NCBI RefSeq assembly: GCF_027587205.1
Contig: NZ_JAPDOD010000002.1
Span: 444,467-508,466, forward strand
Direction of reading: 5' to 3'
From: Solirubrobacter ginsenosidimutans
GTDB taxonomy: Bacteria; Actinomycetota; Thermoleophilia; Solirubrobacterales; Solirubrobacteraceae
DNA: 64,000 bases
The position numbers and the translations under genes are program-made. Below are positions 41,870 through 50,744 of this stretch, in pieces (positions within the stretch are counted from its first letter, which is position 1; each line of letters opens with the position of its first letter). The notes under the pieces were generated by a model. It saw only the letters and a list, made by a program, of their open reading frames with translations. It was not told the origin of the DNA and ran no database searches.

Positions 41870-42625
41870 CTAGCGGCGGAACCAGCCGCGTTTGCGCGGT
41901 TGCGCGTCCGCGAATGGCGGCGGAGGAAGCGGGCGGCCTTCGAGGATCGCGGCCGGGACGGCGGTCGTCATCCATTCGCCGCGCACGGGATCGACGGCGG
42001 CGACCGCTTCGCGCAGGGAGGCGCGGCCGCCGCCGGCGCGGTGCAGGTCGCCCGCGATGACGTGGGCGTTGCCGTCGGCGATCAGGCGCTGGGCGAGCTT
42101 GCCCGCGCGCCCGCCGCCCACGACGGAGGCGGCGGTCACCTGGACCAGTACGTCGCCGTCGACCAGTCGCAGCAGTCGCGCCGCGTCCTGCTGGAAGGAG
42201 CGGTTGCGTTCCGGGTGGGCGAGCAGGACGCGGAAGCCGCGGACGCGGATCTTGAACAGGAGGTCCTCGAAGATCGGCGGGAGTTCGCCGTAGGGCGTCT
42301 CGACCAGCAGATCTGTGCCCCGCCCTCCATAGGACGCCGACCGCAAGTCCTCGTCGGTCGCGCTCTGCGCCCACAACACGTCGACCTCGCCGCCGGAGAC
42401 CACCCGCAGCCCCACGCCCGCCGCGTCCAACGCAGCCTGCAACACGCCCACGTGCGAGGCCAGGTCAGCGACCTGGATCGCGGGGTAGTCGGCGCGCAGG
42501 TGGGGGGTCGCGGCCATGACCGTCACCCCGTTCGACACCGCCTCGCGCGCCAACGCGATCGCCGCCTCGAGGTCGGGCGAACCGTCGTCGAGCCCTGGCA
42601 GCAGGTGCGAGTGGAGGTCGATCAC
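41870..42625 (-). CDS. PHP-type tyrosine-protein phosphatase (CpsB/YwqE-like)
   Basis: A 251-residue metal-dependent phosphatase of the PHP superfamily. MIDLHSHLLPGLDDGSPDLE carries the first His-x-His metal site; MAATPHL, LLAHPERN (His/Glu) and IAGDLHRAG supply the other metal ligands. CpsB/YwqE enzymes remove phosphate from the tyrosine tail of the capsule or exopolysaccharide kinase, matching the Wzz-BY-kinase encoded 8 kb away. ATG 42625 overlaps the flippase stop by 4 bp, so it is the last gene of the unit. The C-terminal 30 residues are Pro/Arg-rich. Confidence 0.9.
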   Translation of the reverse strand: MIDLHSHLLPGLDDGSPDLEAAIALAREAVSNGVTVMAATPHLRADYPAIQVADLASHVGVLQAALDAAGVGLRVVSGGEVDVLWAQSATDEDLRSASYGGRGTDLLVETPYGELPPIFEDLLFKIRVRGFRVLLAHPERNRSFQQDAARLLRLVDGDVLVQVTAASVVGGGRAGKLAQRLIADGNAHVIAGDLHRAGGGRASLREAVAAVDPVRGEWMTTAVPAAILEGRPLPPPPFADAQPRKRGWFRR

Positions 42626-44166
42626 GTGCGCGACCCTAGCCGCGCGACGAACCTGCCGGCAACGCCCCGCCCGCCTTGGTCACCCAGCGCACCGGCCAGC
42701 CACTCTGCGTCCTCGGCGGCGAGCGGCCGCAACACCAGCGCGGCGCCGACGCCGACGAGTGTCCCCACGACGACAGCGGCGATCGACCCGAGCAGCGTCA
42801 ATGCGATCCATGCTCCCAACGCGACGAGCAGCGACAGCAGGACCGCTCGCACCAGCGGCGCGATCGGAAGCGAGACCGGACGATGCAGCGAGACGGCCAA
42901 CCACAGGCACGGCACGCCCGCGACCATGATCGCCGCGCCGTTGGCGATCGCCGCGCCCACGGCATCCAGCGACGGGATCAAGAGGAACGCCAGGCCGACG
43001 TCCACGACCGTCGCGGCCAGCCCGGCGATGACGATGAACAGCGGGCGTCCGAGCCCGTACAGGACGCCCTCGCTGACGCGCAGCATCGGCTGGAACACCA
43101 GCGGCACGAGCATCACCAGAAGCACCGGCCCGGCGTCGGCGTAGTCGGAGCCGTAGGCCAGCTCCAACAACGCCGGACCCGCCACCGCGACCCCCGCGAC
43201 CAACGGCAAGGTCGCGAGCACGAGCAGCCGCATCGCGCGCCAGAAGCCGCGGCGGATGCGCTCGTCCTGGCCGGTGCCGACGAGGTTGGCGACCGCCGGC
43301 ATCGCCACCGTCTCGACCGTCTCGGGCAGCTTCGAGAGCCCTGAGATGGCAGCGAAGGCGATCGAGTAGAAGGCGATCTGGGCGTCCGTGGAGTAGTGCT
43401 GCAGGATGAAGAGCTCCGACCGTCGCCAGACGACGAAGCTGATGATCACGATCACCGAGGTCTGCCCCGCGAACGACCAGAAGCGCCTCTTGAGCTCCTC
43501 CGACGCGGGCTCGATCTCCGGCAACCGCACGACCAGCCGGCGCGCGAGCGCGGACGTCCAGACCAGGTTCGCGAAGACCGCGACCGCCTCGACCGCGAAC
43601 AGCCCGCTGATGCCGCCCCCGAGCTCCAGCGCGACGATCACGGCCGGGACCGTGAGCACGCCGGTCACGAGCCCGGGCAGCCACGCTTCGCGCCACCGCT
43701 GCGTGCCGGACAGCAAGGCCGCCGGGACCGCCTGGAGAACCGAAAGCGATGCACTCAGACCCGCCAGGATCCAGGCCGTCCGCGGCTCGCTTCCCATCGC
43801 CACGGCGACGAGCAGCACGAGCAGCACGAGCACCGCGCCGACCGCCTCCACCCGCCGCGTCGTCCGGTACAGCGACAGCGCCTGCCCGCCCTTGCGCGCC
43901 CCCAGCAGCTCGGAGATGAAGCGGCTCAACGCTCCCGGAAGGCCCGCGGTCGCCATCTGCACCAGGGCCAGCGCGACGAACGCGATGTAGCTCTGGCGCC
44001 CCATCTCATCCGGGCCGAGGTAGCGCGCCACGACGATCGAGAGGACGAGCAGCTGCGCCTGCGGGATCACGCGGCTGAGCAACGTCCAGAGCCCGCCGCT
44101 GACGATCGCGGGCGCGTTGGTGGCGCCCAGGTCCAGCTCAGGTTCAGGCAGCGACGGCGTGCTCAT
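42622..44166 (-). CDS. wzx: Wzx-type polysaccharide flippase
   Basis: A 514-residue MOP/MVF-superfamily membrane protein with about 14 transmembrane helices. The start LLSRVIPQAQLLVLSIVVARYLGPDEMG is the typical first-helix region of polysaccharide biosynthesis flippases, and pairs of helices follow to residue 490. It would move undecaprenyl-linked repeat units across the membrane for Wzy polymerisation. It sits between the phosphatase (4-bp overlap) and a glycosyltransferase (23-bp overlap) in one operon. Confidence 0.9.
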   Translation of the reverse strand: MSTPSLPEPELDLGATNAPAIVSGGLWTLLSRVIPQAQLLVLSIVVARYLGPDEMGRQSYIAFVALALVQMATAGLPGALSRFISELLGARKGGQALSLYRTTRRVEAVGAVLVLLVLLVAVAMGSEPRTAWILAGLSASLSVLQAVPAALLSGTQRWREAWLPGLVTGVLTVPAVIVALELGGGISGLFAVEAVAVFANLVWTSALARRLVVRLPEIEPASEELKRRFWSFAGQTSVIVIISFVVWRRSELFILQHYSTDAQIAFYSIAFAAISGLSKLPETVETVAMPAVANLVGTGQDERIRRGFWRAMRLLVLATLPLVAGVAVAGPALLELAYGSDYADAGPVLLVMLVPLVFQPMLRVSEGVLYGLGRPLFIVIAGLAATVVDVGLAFLLIPSLDAVGAAIANGAAIMVAGVPCLWLAVSLHRPVSLPIAPLVRAVLLSLLVALGAWIALTLLGSIAAVVVGTLVGVGAALVLRPLAAEDAEWLAGALGDQGGRGVAGRFVARLGSRT

Positions 44167-45304
44167 ACACCGCGAAGTAGGCGGCCGCGACCGCGTCCCA
44201 GTCGTGCCGCGCGGTCACGTACGCGCGCGCGGCGTCCGCCAACCCGGCCGGGTCGCGCAGGACGGACACGAGCGCCGCGGCGAAGTCGCCGTCGGAGTCG
44301 GCGATCCGCAGCTCCGCGCCGTCGTGGACCGCGAGGCCCTGGCACGCCAGCGGCGTCGCCACGGCCGGGGCGCCCGCGGCCATCGCCTCGAGCAGCTTGT
44401 TCTTGATCCCGGTCCCGCTCACCATCGGGCACGCGTACACGCCGGCGCCCCACAGGTACGGCCGCAGGTCGGGGACGTCCGCGATCACCGAAACCCCCGA
44501 AAGCGCCCGCAGCCGCGGGCCGGGGGAGCGGCCGACCAGGGTCAGCGCGGCGTCGGGAAGCGACTGCCGGACGAGCGGCATGATCCGCTCGGCCAGCCGC
44601 AGCGCGGCCTGCTCGTTCGACGGCGCGTCCAGCGCGCCCGTGAACACCACCCCCGCGCGTGGCCGTCCATCCGGAGCGAAGTGCGCCGCGTCGACCCCGT
44701 TCGGGATCGTCGCGGTCCTCAGCGACGGGTCGAGCCGCGAGACCTCGTGCGCATCCTCGTCGGTCACCAGCACGACCCGCCGGTACGGGCGATACGCACG
44801 CGCCTCGAAGCGCCGCACCGCGCGCTCCTGCGATTGCCGCCAGACGCGCTCGAGCCCGGTCGCCGATGCCACCTCGGCGTGCACGTTGCGATGCCACGCG
44901 TCGAGCGGCGCGATCACGGCGGGGAGGTCACCCAAAGCGGGTGCGATCGGCGCGAGCGTTCCCAGCATCACGTGCGCGACGTCGAACGATCGAGTCGCGA
45001 GAAACTCCGGCAGGAAGCGCAGGAACGGTGCGGACAGCCGCCGCGCCTCGACCGGCTCCTGCAACGTCAGGGCCGCGCCCCGCAACGCCCACGCGCGGCC
45101 TCGGCCAGGCGGCGAAAGCGCCAACTCGTGCAGCTCGATCCCCGCCGGCGGCTCCCCGTCCTGGTCGGGATGGCGGAGCGCGAGCACGGTCACTTCTGCC
45201 CGCTCCGCCAGGCGCGCGCACAGTTGGGAGAGGACCAGACGCGACCCGTTCAACGGTGCGCGCGGCGCCTCGGAGGCGCAGAGGAGGATGCGCACCGCGG
45301 CCAT
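44144..45304 (-). CDS. GT4-like glycosyltransferase
   Basis: A 386-residue GT-B retaining glycosyltransferase. The N-terminal Rossmann half holds VRILLCASEAPRAPLNGSRL. The C-terminal half has TIPNGVDAAHFAP, GALDAPSNEQAALRLAERIM and the donor-binding GTGIKNKLLEAMAAGAPAVA (the E-x7-E region). It probably adds one sugar of the exopolysaccharide repeat. ATG 45304 leaves only 9 bp to the divergent neighbour; GTG 45295 is an equally good start. Confidence 0.88.
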   Translation of the reverse strand: MAAVRILLCASEAPRAPLNGSRLVLSQLCARLAERAEVTVLALRHPDQDGEPPAGIELHELALSPPGRGRAWALRGAALTLQEPVEARRLSAPFLRFLPEFLATRSFDVAHVMLGTLAPIAPALGDLPAVIAPLDAWHRNVHAEVASATGLERVWRQSQERAVRRFEARAYRPYRRVVLVTDEDAHEVSRLDPSLRTATIPNGVDAAHFAPDGRPRAGVVFTGALDAPSNEQAALRLAERIMPLVRQSLPDAALTLVGRSPGPRLRALSGVSVIADVPDLRPYLWGAGVYACPMVSGTGIKNKLLEAMAAGAPAVATPLACQGLAVHDGAELRIADSDGDFAAALVSVLRDPAGLADAARAYVTARHDWDAVAAAYFAVYEHAVAA

Positions 45305-45313
45305 GTTGGCAGC

Positions 45314-46486
45314 ATGTGCCCCTTGCGCGACCCGATCCCGGCAGTCGTCATCTCTCCGCTGCTTCCCGAGCCGCCGGTGACCGGTGGCCAGAAGCGAACG
45401 CTCCGGTTGTTGGAGGCGATGGCCCGCGCCGGGCTGCAGCCGCGCATCCTCACCACCGACACGGGCGAGCCCGGCGCGGCCGAGCAGCTGCGGATGCGCG
45501 GATGGGCGGTCGAGATCGTCCCGGAGCACGAGCGGACGCGGCTGGATCGGCTCCGGCAGCACGCGCAACGGCTCCCGAGCCCGTTCCTGCCCGAGCTCTC
45601 CACCCGCCTCAAGACGCTCGCCGCCGACGCTGCTCTCGTCCAGTACGAACACACCCAGAGTGCGTACTACGCCGCCCCGCCGGGGGTTCCGACCGTGCTG
45701 AGCCTGCACAACGTCGACTCCGCCGCGGCGCGCACCTCCGCCTCGGGGCGGCGCGGCGTGAGCTGGCTGCGGGAGCGCAACCGGGCCGCCGCGCTGCGGA
45801 CGGTCGAGCGTCGCGTCCTCCCGCACGCCGACCGCGTGCTGTGCGTGTCCGAGGACGACGCGACCGCGGTCACCCGCGCCGGCGGCCACGCGCTGCTCGC
45901 CCCCAACGGCGTCGACGACGAGTTCTTCTCCGTCAACTGTCCCGGCGACGACGATCGCGTGCTGTTCTTCGGGCACTTCGGCTACGAGGCGAACCGGCGT
46001 GGGATCGAGCGCTTCCTCGCCGAGGGCTGGCCGGAGGTCCTGCGGGCGCGACCCCAGGCGCGGCTCGCGCTCGCGGGGGGAGGGATGGACGGCTCGCTGC
46101 CTCGTGTCGACGGCGTCGACATCCTCGGCCGCGTCGCCGATCTCCCCGCCGTCGTGGGTGCGGCGCGCGCGGTGGTCGTCCCGATCTGGGAGGGCGGGGG
46201 AACGCGGTTGAAGGTGCTCGAGGGCCTGGCGGCCGCGCGCGCGGTCGTGTCGACGCCGCTGGGTGCGTCGGGCGTCGGGTTCGAGCACGGGCGGCACGGG
46301 CTCCTGGCCGAGTCGCCGCTCGCGCTCGCGCACGCACTCGCGAGTGTGTTGGCCGATTCGGGCCAAGCCTCGACCTTGGGTCGAGAGGGTCGGATTCTGG
46401 CGGAACGATTCCGGTGGAAAGAGGCGCTTTCCGCCGCTTCGGCGTTCTACTCGGAAGTGATGGGTCGCGCCCGGTTCGCTGTCTGA
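45314..46486 (+). CDS. GT4-like glycosyltransferase
   Basis: A 390-residue GT-B glycosyltransferase paralogous in style to the divergent gene. It has PEPPVTGGQKRTLRLLEAMA (N-terminal glycine-rich loop), LLAPNGVDDEFF, RVLFFGHFGYEANRRGIERF and GGGTRLKVLEGLAAARAVVS (donor site). The role is presumably another sugar transfer in the same polymer. It is followed after 145 bp, which contain a cyclic di-GMP riboswitch, by the GHL15 gene on the same strand. Confidence 0.88.
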   Translation: MCPLRDPIPAVVISPLLPEPPVTGGQKRTLRLLEAMARAGLQPRILTTDTGEPGAAEQLRMRGWAVEIVPEHERTRLDRLRQHAQRLPSPFLPELSTRLKTLAADAALVQYEHTQSAYYAAPPGVPTVLSLHNVDSAAARTSASGRRGVSWLRERNRAAALRTVERRVLPHADRVLCVSEDDATAVTRAGGHALLAPNGVDDEFFSVNCPGDDDRVLFFGHFGYEANRRGIERFLAEGWPEVLRARPQARLALAGGGMDGSLPRVDGVDILGRVADLPAVVGAARAVVVPIWEGGGTRLKVLEGLAAARAVVSTPLGASGVGFEHGRHGLLAESPLALAHALASVLADSGQASTLGREGRILAERFRWKEALSAASAFYSEVMGRARFAV

Positions 46487-46537
46487 CTGCGGTTTCATCG
46501 GACGACGGTCGATGACCTAGATAGGGCACCATTCCCA

Positions 46538-46620
46538 TACGACAAACGGCAAACCCGCCGCAAGGCGGGGACGCAAAGCCACGGGACCCTCAGGTCAAGG
46601 GTCAGCCGGGCTACCGAAAG
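46538..46620 (+). ncRNA. Cyclic di-GMP-I (GEMM-I) riboswitch
   Basis: The sequence follows the GEMM-I consensus: ACGGCAAACC, the first hairpin CGCC-GCAA-GGCG with a GNRA loop, the invariant GGGACGCAAAGCC, a second hairpin (GACCC...GGGTC) and the closing strand GGGCTACCGA. Immediately after it comes the purine-rich AAAGGGG, 8 nt before the GTG of the secreted GHL15 protein, so ligand-dependent masking of the ribosome-binding site is the likely mode. No terminator hairpin is seen before the start. It lies between a glycosyltransferase and its target on the same strand. Confidence 0.88.
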
Positions 46621-46631
46621 GGGCACCTCTG

Positions 46632-48389
46632 GTGAACATCACGACGAAGGTCATCGCTGCCGTTCTGGCCGCACTGGTCGCCGTGCCTTCAACGGCGCAG
46701 GCCGCCGGCGTGGTCGGGCACCTGCGGGTGGCGATCGACTCCAACGCGGCGAACGCGGCCTACACGCCGGCGCGCGACGACGTGGTGATCCTCCAGCAGT
46801 ACCAGGCCTCGCGGGTGCCGCAGCTCAAGGCGGCCAACCCGAACCTCAAGGTCCTGATGTACAAGAACCTCTCGGGGATGACGGAGCGCACGTCGTCCGG
46901 GTTCGTCTCCGGCGGCGTCGCCACGCAGGACGCCGCCGCGCACCCCGAGTGGTTCCTGCTCAACACCAGCGGCCAGCGCTTCACGTCGCAGTACTTCAAC
47001 TGGGTGTGGATCGCGGACGTCGGCAGCGCCTCCTACCAGCAGCAGTGGGCCGACAACGTGCTCGGCGAGATCGCCGCCGGCGGGTGGGACGGCGTCTTCA
47101 TGGACGACACCAACCCGACGATGTCGTGGCACTACGACGTCAGCAAGATCGCCAAGTACCCGACCGACGCGGCGTGGCAGGCGGCCACGCGCTCGGCGCT
47201 GGTCTCGATCGGCGCGCGCTTCCGCGCCGCGGGCAAGCTGGTGATTCCGAACTTCTCCAACCAGAAGTCCTTCCCGACCGTCATCAAGGACTGGATGGGG
47301 CTCGTCGACGGCGGCATGAACGAGCAGTTCCTCAAGTGGGGGACGACGACCACCGGCCCCGAGTCCTATGACCCGCCGGACTACTGGGAGCTGCAGCTCA
47401 AGCAGATGAAGGAGGCCGAGGCCGCGGGCAAGTACTACCTCGGCATCACGCCCTCTACGGCGACCGACCGCGCGGCCGCCCGCTACGGCTTCGCGACGAT
47501 GCTGCTCGCCGGTGGCGGGAAGCTGCAGTTCACGCTGCACGACGACTACACCAACGAGCGCTGGTTCGAGGAGTACGACTACACGATCGGCACGCCCACC
47601 GCGGCCGAGATCAAGGACGCGAGCGGCGTCCACCACCGTGCCTTCTCCAACGGGCTCGTCTACGTCAATCCGACGGCGAGCGCGGTCCGCGTCGACTTCG
47701 GTGGCGCCTACACGGGCTCCGGCCTCTCGAACGCGACGTCCGCGACGCTGCAACCACGAAGCGGCCTGGTGCTCGCCAAGGCAGGTGATGGCGCGCCCTT
47801 TCAGACCCTCGCGCCGGGTACGGACGACCCGACGCAAGGTGGTAGCGGTGACGGCCCGCAAGAAGGCACGCCCACACCGACTCCAACGGCATCACCCAGC
47901 CCGACACCGACGGTGACGCCGGCGCCGACGGCTACCCCGAGCCCGACCGCGGCCCCGACGCCGAGCCCGACCGCGACGCCCACGCCGACCGCGATTCCGA
48001 CGCCGACGCCGACGCCGACTCCGACGCCGACCGCAGTACCGACGCCGTCGCCGACTGCGACGCCGAGCCCGACCCCGACGTCGACCCCGACGCCGGGTCC
48101 GACGCGCATCGCGGTTCCGACCCCCGCCCCGAAGGCGCGGCCGACGCCGCCCCCGGCGCCCACCGTCGTGCGCGTCAAGTGCCCCAAGACCCGGCCGTGC
48201 CGCGGCATCGTCGAGCTGCGCAGCGGCACGACCGTCGTCGCCAGCAAGATGGTCACGGTGCCTGCCGGGCGCACGGTGAAGGTGCGATTGACGGCGCCCG
48301 TGCTGGCCACGACCTCGCGGCGGAGCACGCCAGCGCGGCGCGTGCGGGTGCGGACGACCGGCTCGCTCAGCGCGACGCTCGGCGACTGA
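46632..48389 (+). CDS. Secreted GHL15-like putative glycoside hydrolase
   Basis: A 585-residue exported protein. The signal peptide is about residues 1-25 ([18 protein letters not shown]). A TIM-barrel domain (about 26-385) resembles the hypothetical glycosyl hydrolase family GHL15: [12 protein letters not shown], the acid pair GVFMDDTNP (Asp158-Asp159) and [10 protein letters not shown] Thr/Pro repeat linker of about 110 residues ([13 protein letters not shown]) follows, then a small basic beta domain. It probably trims or cleaves the exopolysaccharide outside the cell. Translation starts at GTG 46632 just behind the riboswitch. The 3' end overlaps the convergent glycosyltransferase by 23 bp. 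Confidence 0.82.
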   Translation: MNITTKVIAAVLAALVAVPSTAQAAGVVGHLRVAIDSNAANAAYTPARDDVVILQQYQASRVPQLKAANPNLKVLMYKNLSGMTERTSSGFVSGGVATQDAAAHPEWFLLNTSGQRFTSQYFNWVWIADVGSASYQQQWADNVLGEIAAGGWDGVFMDDTNPTMSWHYDVSKIAKYPTDAAWQAATRSALVSIGARFRAAGKLVIPNFSNQKSFPTVIKDWMGLVDGGMNEQFLKWGTTTTGPESYDPPDYWELQLKQMKEAEAAGKYYLGITPSTATDRAAARYGFATMLLAGGGKLQFTLHDDYTNERWFEEYDYTIGTPTAAEIKDASGVHHRAFSNGLVYVNPTASAVRVDFGGAYTGSGLSNATSATLQPRSGLVLAKAGDGAPFQTLAPGTDDPTQGGSGDGPQEGTPTPTPTASPSPTPTVTPAPTATPSPTAAPTPSPTATPTPTAIPTPTPTPTPTPTAVPTPSPTATPSPTPTSTPTPGPTRIAVPTPAPKARPTPPPAPTVVRVKCPKTRPCRGIVELRSGTTVVASKMVTVPAGRTVKVRLTAPVLATTSRRSTPARRVRVRTTGSLSATLGD

Positions 48390-49419
48390 GCGCGCCGGCG
48401 TAGAGCTCGAGCATCCGCTCCGCGGTCCTGACCGCGGAGCGTTCGTGGGCGGCTTCCCGCCCGGCTCGCGCGCGCTGACCCGCCAGCACCGGGTCGGCGA
48501 GGAGCTCAGCGATGGCTGCGGCCAGCGCGACCGGGTCGCGCGGCGCGACGAGCGTCGCCGTTCCCGGCGCCGCGTACTCGGGAATCCCGCCCACGCGGCT
48601 GGCGACGACCGGAATGCCGGCCGCCAGCGCCTCGAGCATCGCCAGCGGGCTGTTCTCCATGAGCGACGGCAGGACGAAGATCGAAAGCTGCCTGAGCGCC
48701 TGCGCGCCGGGGACGTAGCCCGCGAACTCGATCGGCAGGCCCGCCGCGCGCGCCCGCAACTCCGCCTCCTGCGAGCCGGTCCCGAAGATCACGAAGCGCG
48801 TGTCCGGCAGCCGCCGCGCCGCCTCGATCAGGTACTCGAGACCCTTCACGGGCTCGAGCAGAGCGATCGTGCCGACGCGGTCGCCGCGGGGGAGCGCCGC
48901 GTCCGGCACGTCGACGCCGTTCGGAACGACGACGAGCTCGCCGACGTCGTAGCCGACCCGCTCGGCCAGCAACTGCGCCATCGCGTGCGAGGGCGTGACG
49001 AGGACGTCCGTGAACCGCCGCAGCCCGCGGTCGAGGCCGCGGTAGGCGACGCGCGCCTTGAGGGACGGCGCCGCGTCGGTGAGGAACGGCTCGGGAAGGC
49101 CATGGAGCGTGTGGACGCGCAGCGGGCCGCCCACGCGCGGCACCACCCGCACCCACAGGCCACTTCGCCGGTCGTGGGTGTGGATCACGTCCACACCCGC
49201 CAGGAACCGGTGGACGCGCACCGCGCCGACCGGGTCGAACGGGCGCTCCAGCGGCAGCACCGCCACCCGCGCACCCACCGCCGCGAACCGCGACGCCGCA
49301 CGCTCGTCCACCGCCACCGCGCGCACGTCCACGCCCAAGCCGACCAGATCGCGCGCGAGCAGCACGGCGTGCTCGAGCGGTCCCCCGCGGGGGATCGACG
49401 TGACGAGCCCGACCCTCAC
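48367..49419 (-). CDS. GT4-family glycosyltransferase
   Basis: A 350-residue GT-B enzyme. Landmarks are [20 protein letters not shown] near the N-terminus, [23 protein letters not shown], and the donor region [20 protein letters not shown] followed by [12 protein letters not shown] (EX7E motif). GTG 49419 overlaps the stop of the upstream polymerase gene by 4 bp, placing it in one operon with the polymerase and the chain-length kinase. Confidence 0.9.
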   Translation of the reverse strand: MRVGLVTSIPRGGPLEHAVLLARDLVGLGVDVRAVAVDERAASRFAAVGARVAVLPLERPFDPVGAVRVHRFLAGVDVIHTHDRRSGLWVRVVPRVGGPLRVHTLHGLPEPFLTDAAPSLKARVAYRGLDRGLRRFTDVLVTPSHAMAQLLAERVGYDVGELVVVPNGVDVPDAALPRGDRVGTIALLEPVKGLEYLIEAARRLPDTRFVIFGTGSQEAELRARAAGLPIEFAGYVPGAQALRQLSIFVLPSLMENSPLAMLEALAAGIPVVASRVGGIPEYAAPGTATLVAPRDPVALAAAIAELLADPVLAGQRARAGREAAHERSAVRTAERMLELYAGALSRRASR

Positions 49420-50744
49420 GCGTCGCCGGAGGCGGCGGGCGGCGGTATCGCGAGTACCGCCGCGAGGCCGCCGAGCAGCCACAGCGGCACCGACGTCTGC
49501 ACCGACAGGAAGTTCGCCGACACGATCGCCACGACGAGCGACGCCTGGACCGCGGCCGTGAGTCGCAGGCCGTCGGCGTCTTCGGCCACCTCGAATTGTC
49601 TTCGCGCCCGTACCGTCAGTGCCCACGACCCGCCGACGAACGCCAGGAAGGCCAGCAGCGTCGGGATCCCGCCCTCCGCCAGCACCTCGAGATAGGCGTT
49701 GTGCACGACCGGGTCGTCGAGGTTGAGGGGATCGTTGCGGACGTAGTTGCGCGCCTCGACGCCGAAGCGGCCGGGCCCGACGCCGAGCAGCGGATGGTCC
49801 GCCGCCATCGACGCCGCCGCCCGCCAGTACTGCTTGCGCGACTCGACGTTCGCCGTCGCGACCTTGCTCTTGGCCGCCAGGCGCTCGTCGATCAACGGCC
49901 GCCAGAGCGTGAAGGCCAGCAGCACGACGCCGGCGACGACGAACAGGCCGGCAAGGACGCCGCCGACCCGCGTGCGCCGCGTCGCCACCGCCCACAGCAC
50001 GACCGCGGCCAGGCCGACCAGCGCGCCGCGCGAGAGCGTCCCCAGCAGGGCGAGGATCAGGACGCCGGAGGAGATCACCCACCAGGTCCGCCAGCGCCGG
50101 TCGCGCAACGTCAAGTAGACCGCGAACGGCAGCACGGAGGCGAGCAGATAGGCGAAGTCGTTGGCCTCGCCGATCGGCCCGCTCACACGGTCGACGTCGC
50201 CCTTGATCAGCAGCACGACGCCGTAGAGCGCCGCGGCCGTCGAGGAGATCACGAGGACGCGCAGCAGCGTGACCATCTGCGCCCGCGACCGGATCAGCTG
50301 CACGACGAGGAACGAGAACGCCGCGAACAGGAGGTAGCGCAGGGTCTTGTTCAGCCCTGACGCGACGTCGCCCGAGGCCATCAGCGACAGCAGCACGAGC
50401 ATCGTGAAGATCACCAGCGACGGCAGCGTCGGCGGCAGTCGGACGTCCTCGTCGCGCGTCAGCGAGCGCAGGAAGTAACCGACCAGCAGCAGCGCGCCGA
50501 TCAGCTTGATCATCGAGACCGTCTCGGTGGGGATGCCGAGCATGTCGTCCCAGGGGAACGCGGCCACCATCAACAGCAGCAACGCGCCCGCGTTGAAGAC
50601 GACGAACCCGAGGACGATCAGGACCGCCGCCGCGGCGATGGCGAACAGCGGCGCGAACGCGGTCGGAACGGCGACCGCCACCGCGATCAGGACAATCAGC
50701 GGCCACTCACCGACGCGGATGCCGACCCGCGCCCCGCCCATCAC
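49416..50744 (-). CDS. wzy: Wzy-like O-antigen/exopolysaccharide polymerase
   Basis: A 442-residue membrane protein of the O-antigen ligase/polymerase (Wzy_C) family with about 11 transmembrane helices. A large extracytoplasmic loop near residues 300-370 contains HPLLGVGPGRFGVEARNYVR and VVHNAYLEVLAEGGIPTLLA, the classic Wzy/WaaL loop with the HNxYLE motif. It would polymerise repeat units flipped by Wzx. It is translationally coupled on both sides by GTGA overlaps. Confidence 0.88.
   Translation of the reverse strand: MMGGARVGIRVGEWPLIVLIAVAVAVPTAFAPLFAIAAAAVLIVLGFVVFNAGALLLLMVAAFPWDDMLGIPTETVSMIKLIGALLLVGYFLRSLTRDEDVRLPPTLPSLVIFTMLVLLSLMASGDVASGLNKTLRYLLFAAFSFLVVQLIRSRAQMVTLLRVLVISSTAAALYGVVLLIKGDVDRVSGPIGEANDFAYLLASVLPFAVYLTLRDRRWRTWWVISSGVLILALLGTLSRGALVGLAAVVLWAVATRRTRVGGVLAGLFVVAGVVLLAFTLWRPLIDERLAAKSKVATANVESRKQYWRAAASMAADHPLLGVGPGRFGVEARNYVRNDPLNLDDPVVHNAYLEVLAEGGIPTLLAFLAFVGGSWALTVRARRQFEVAEDADGLRLTAAVQASLVVAIVSANFLSVQTSVPLWLLGGLAAVLAIPPPAASGDA

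Noticed and set aside
47860..48130. Possible CRISPR-like or tandem repeat array
   Set aside because: It is the codon repeat of a Thr/Pro linker inside the GHL15 gene, with no constant repeat-spacer structure. I saw no CRISPR array in the window.
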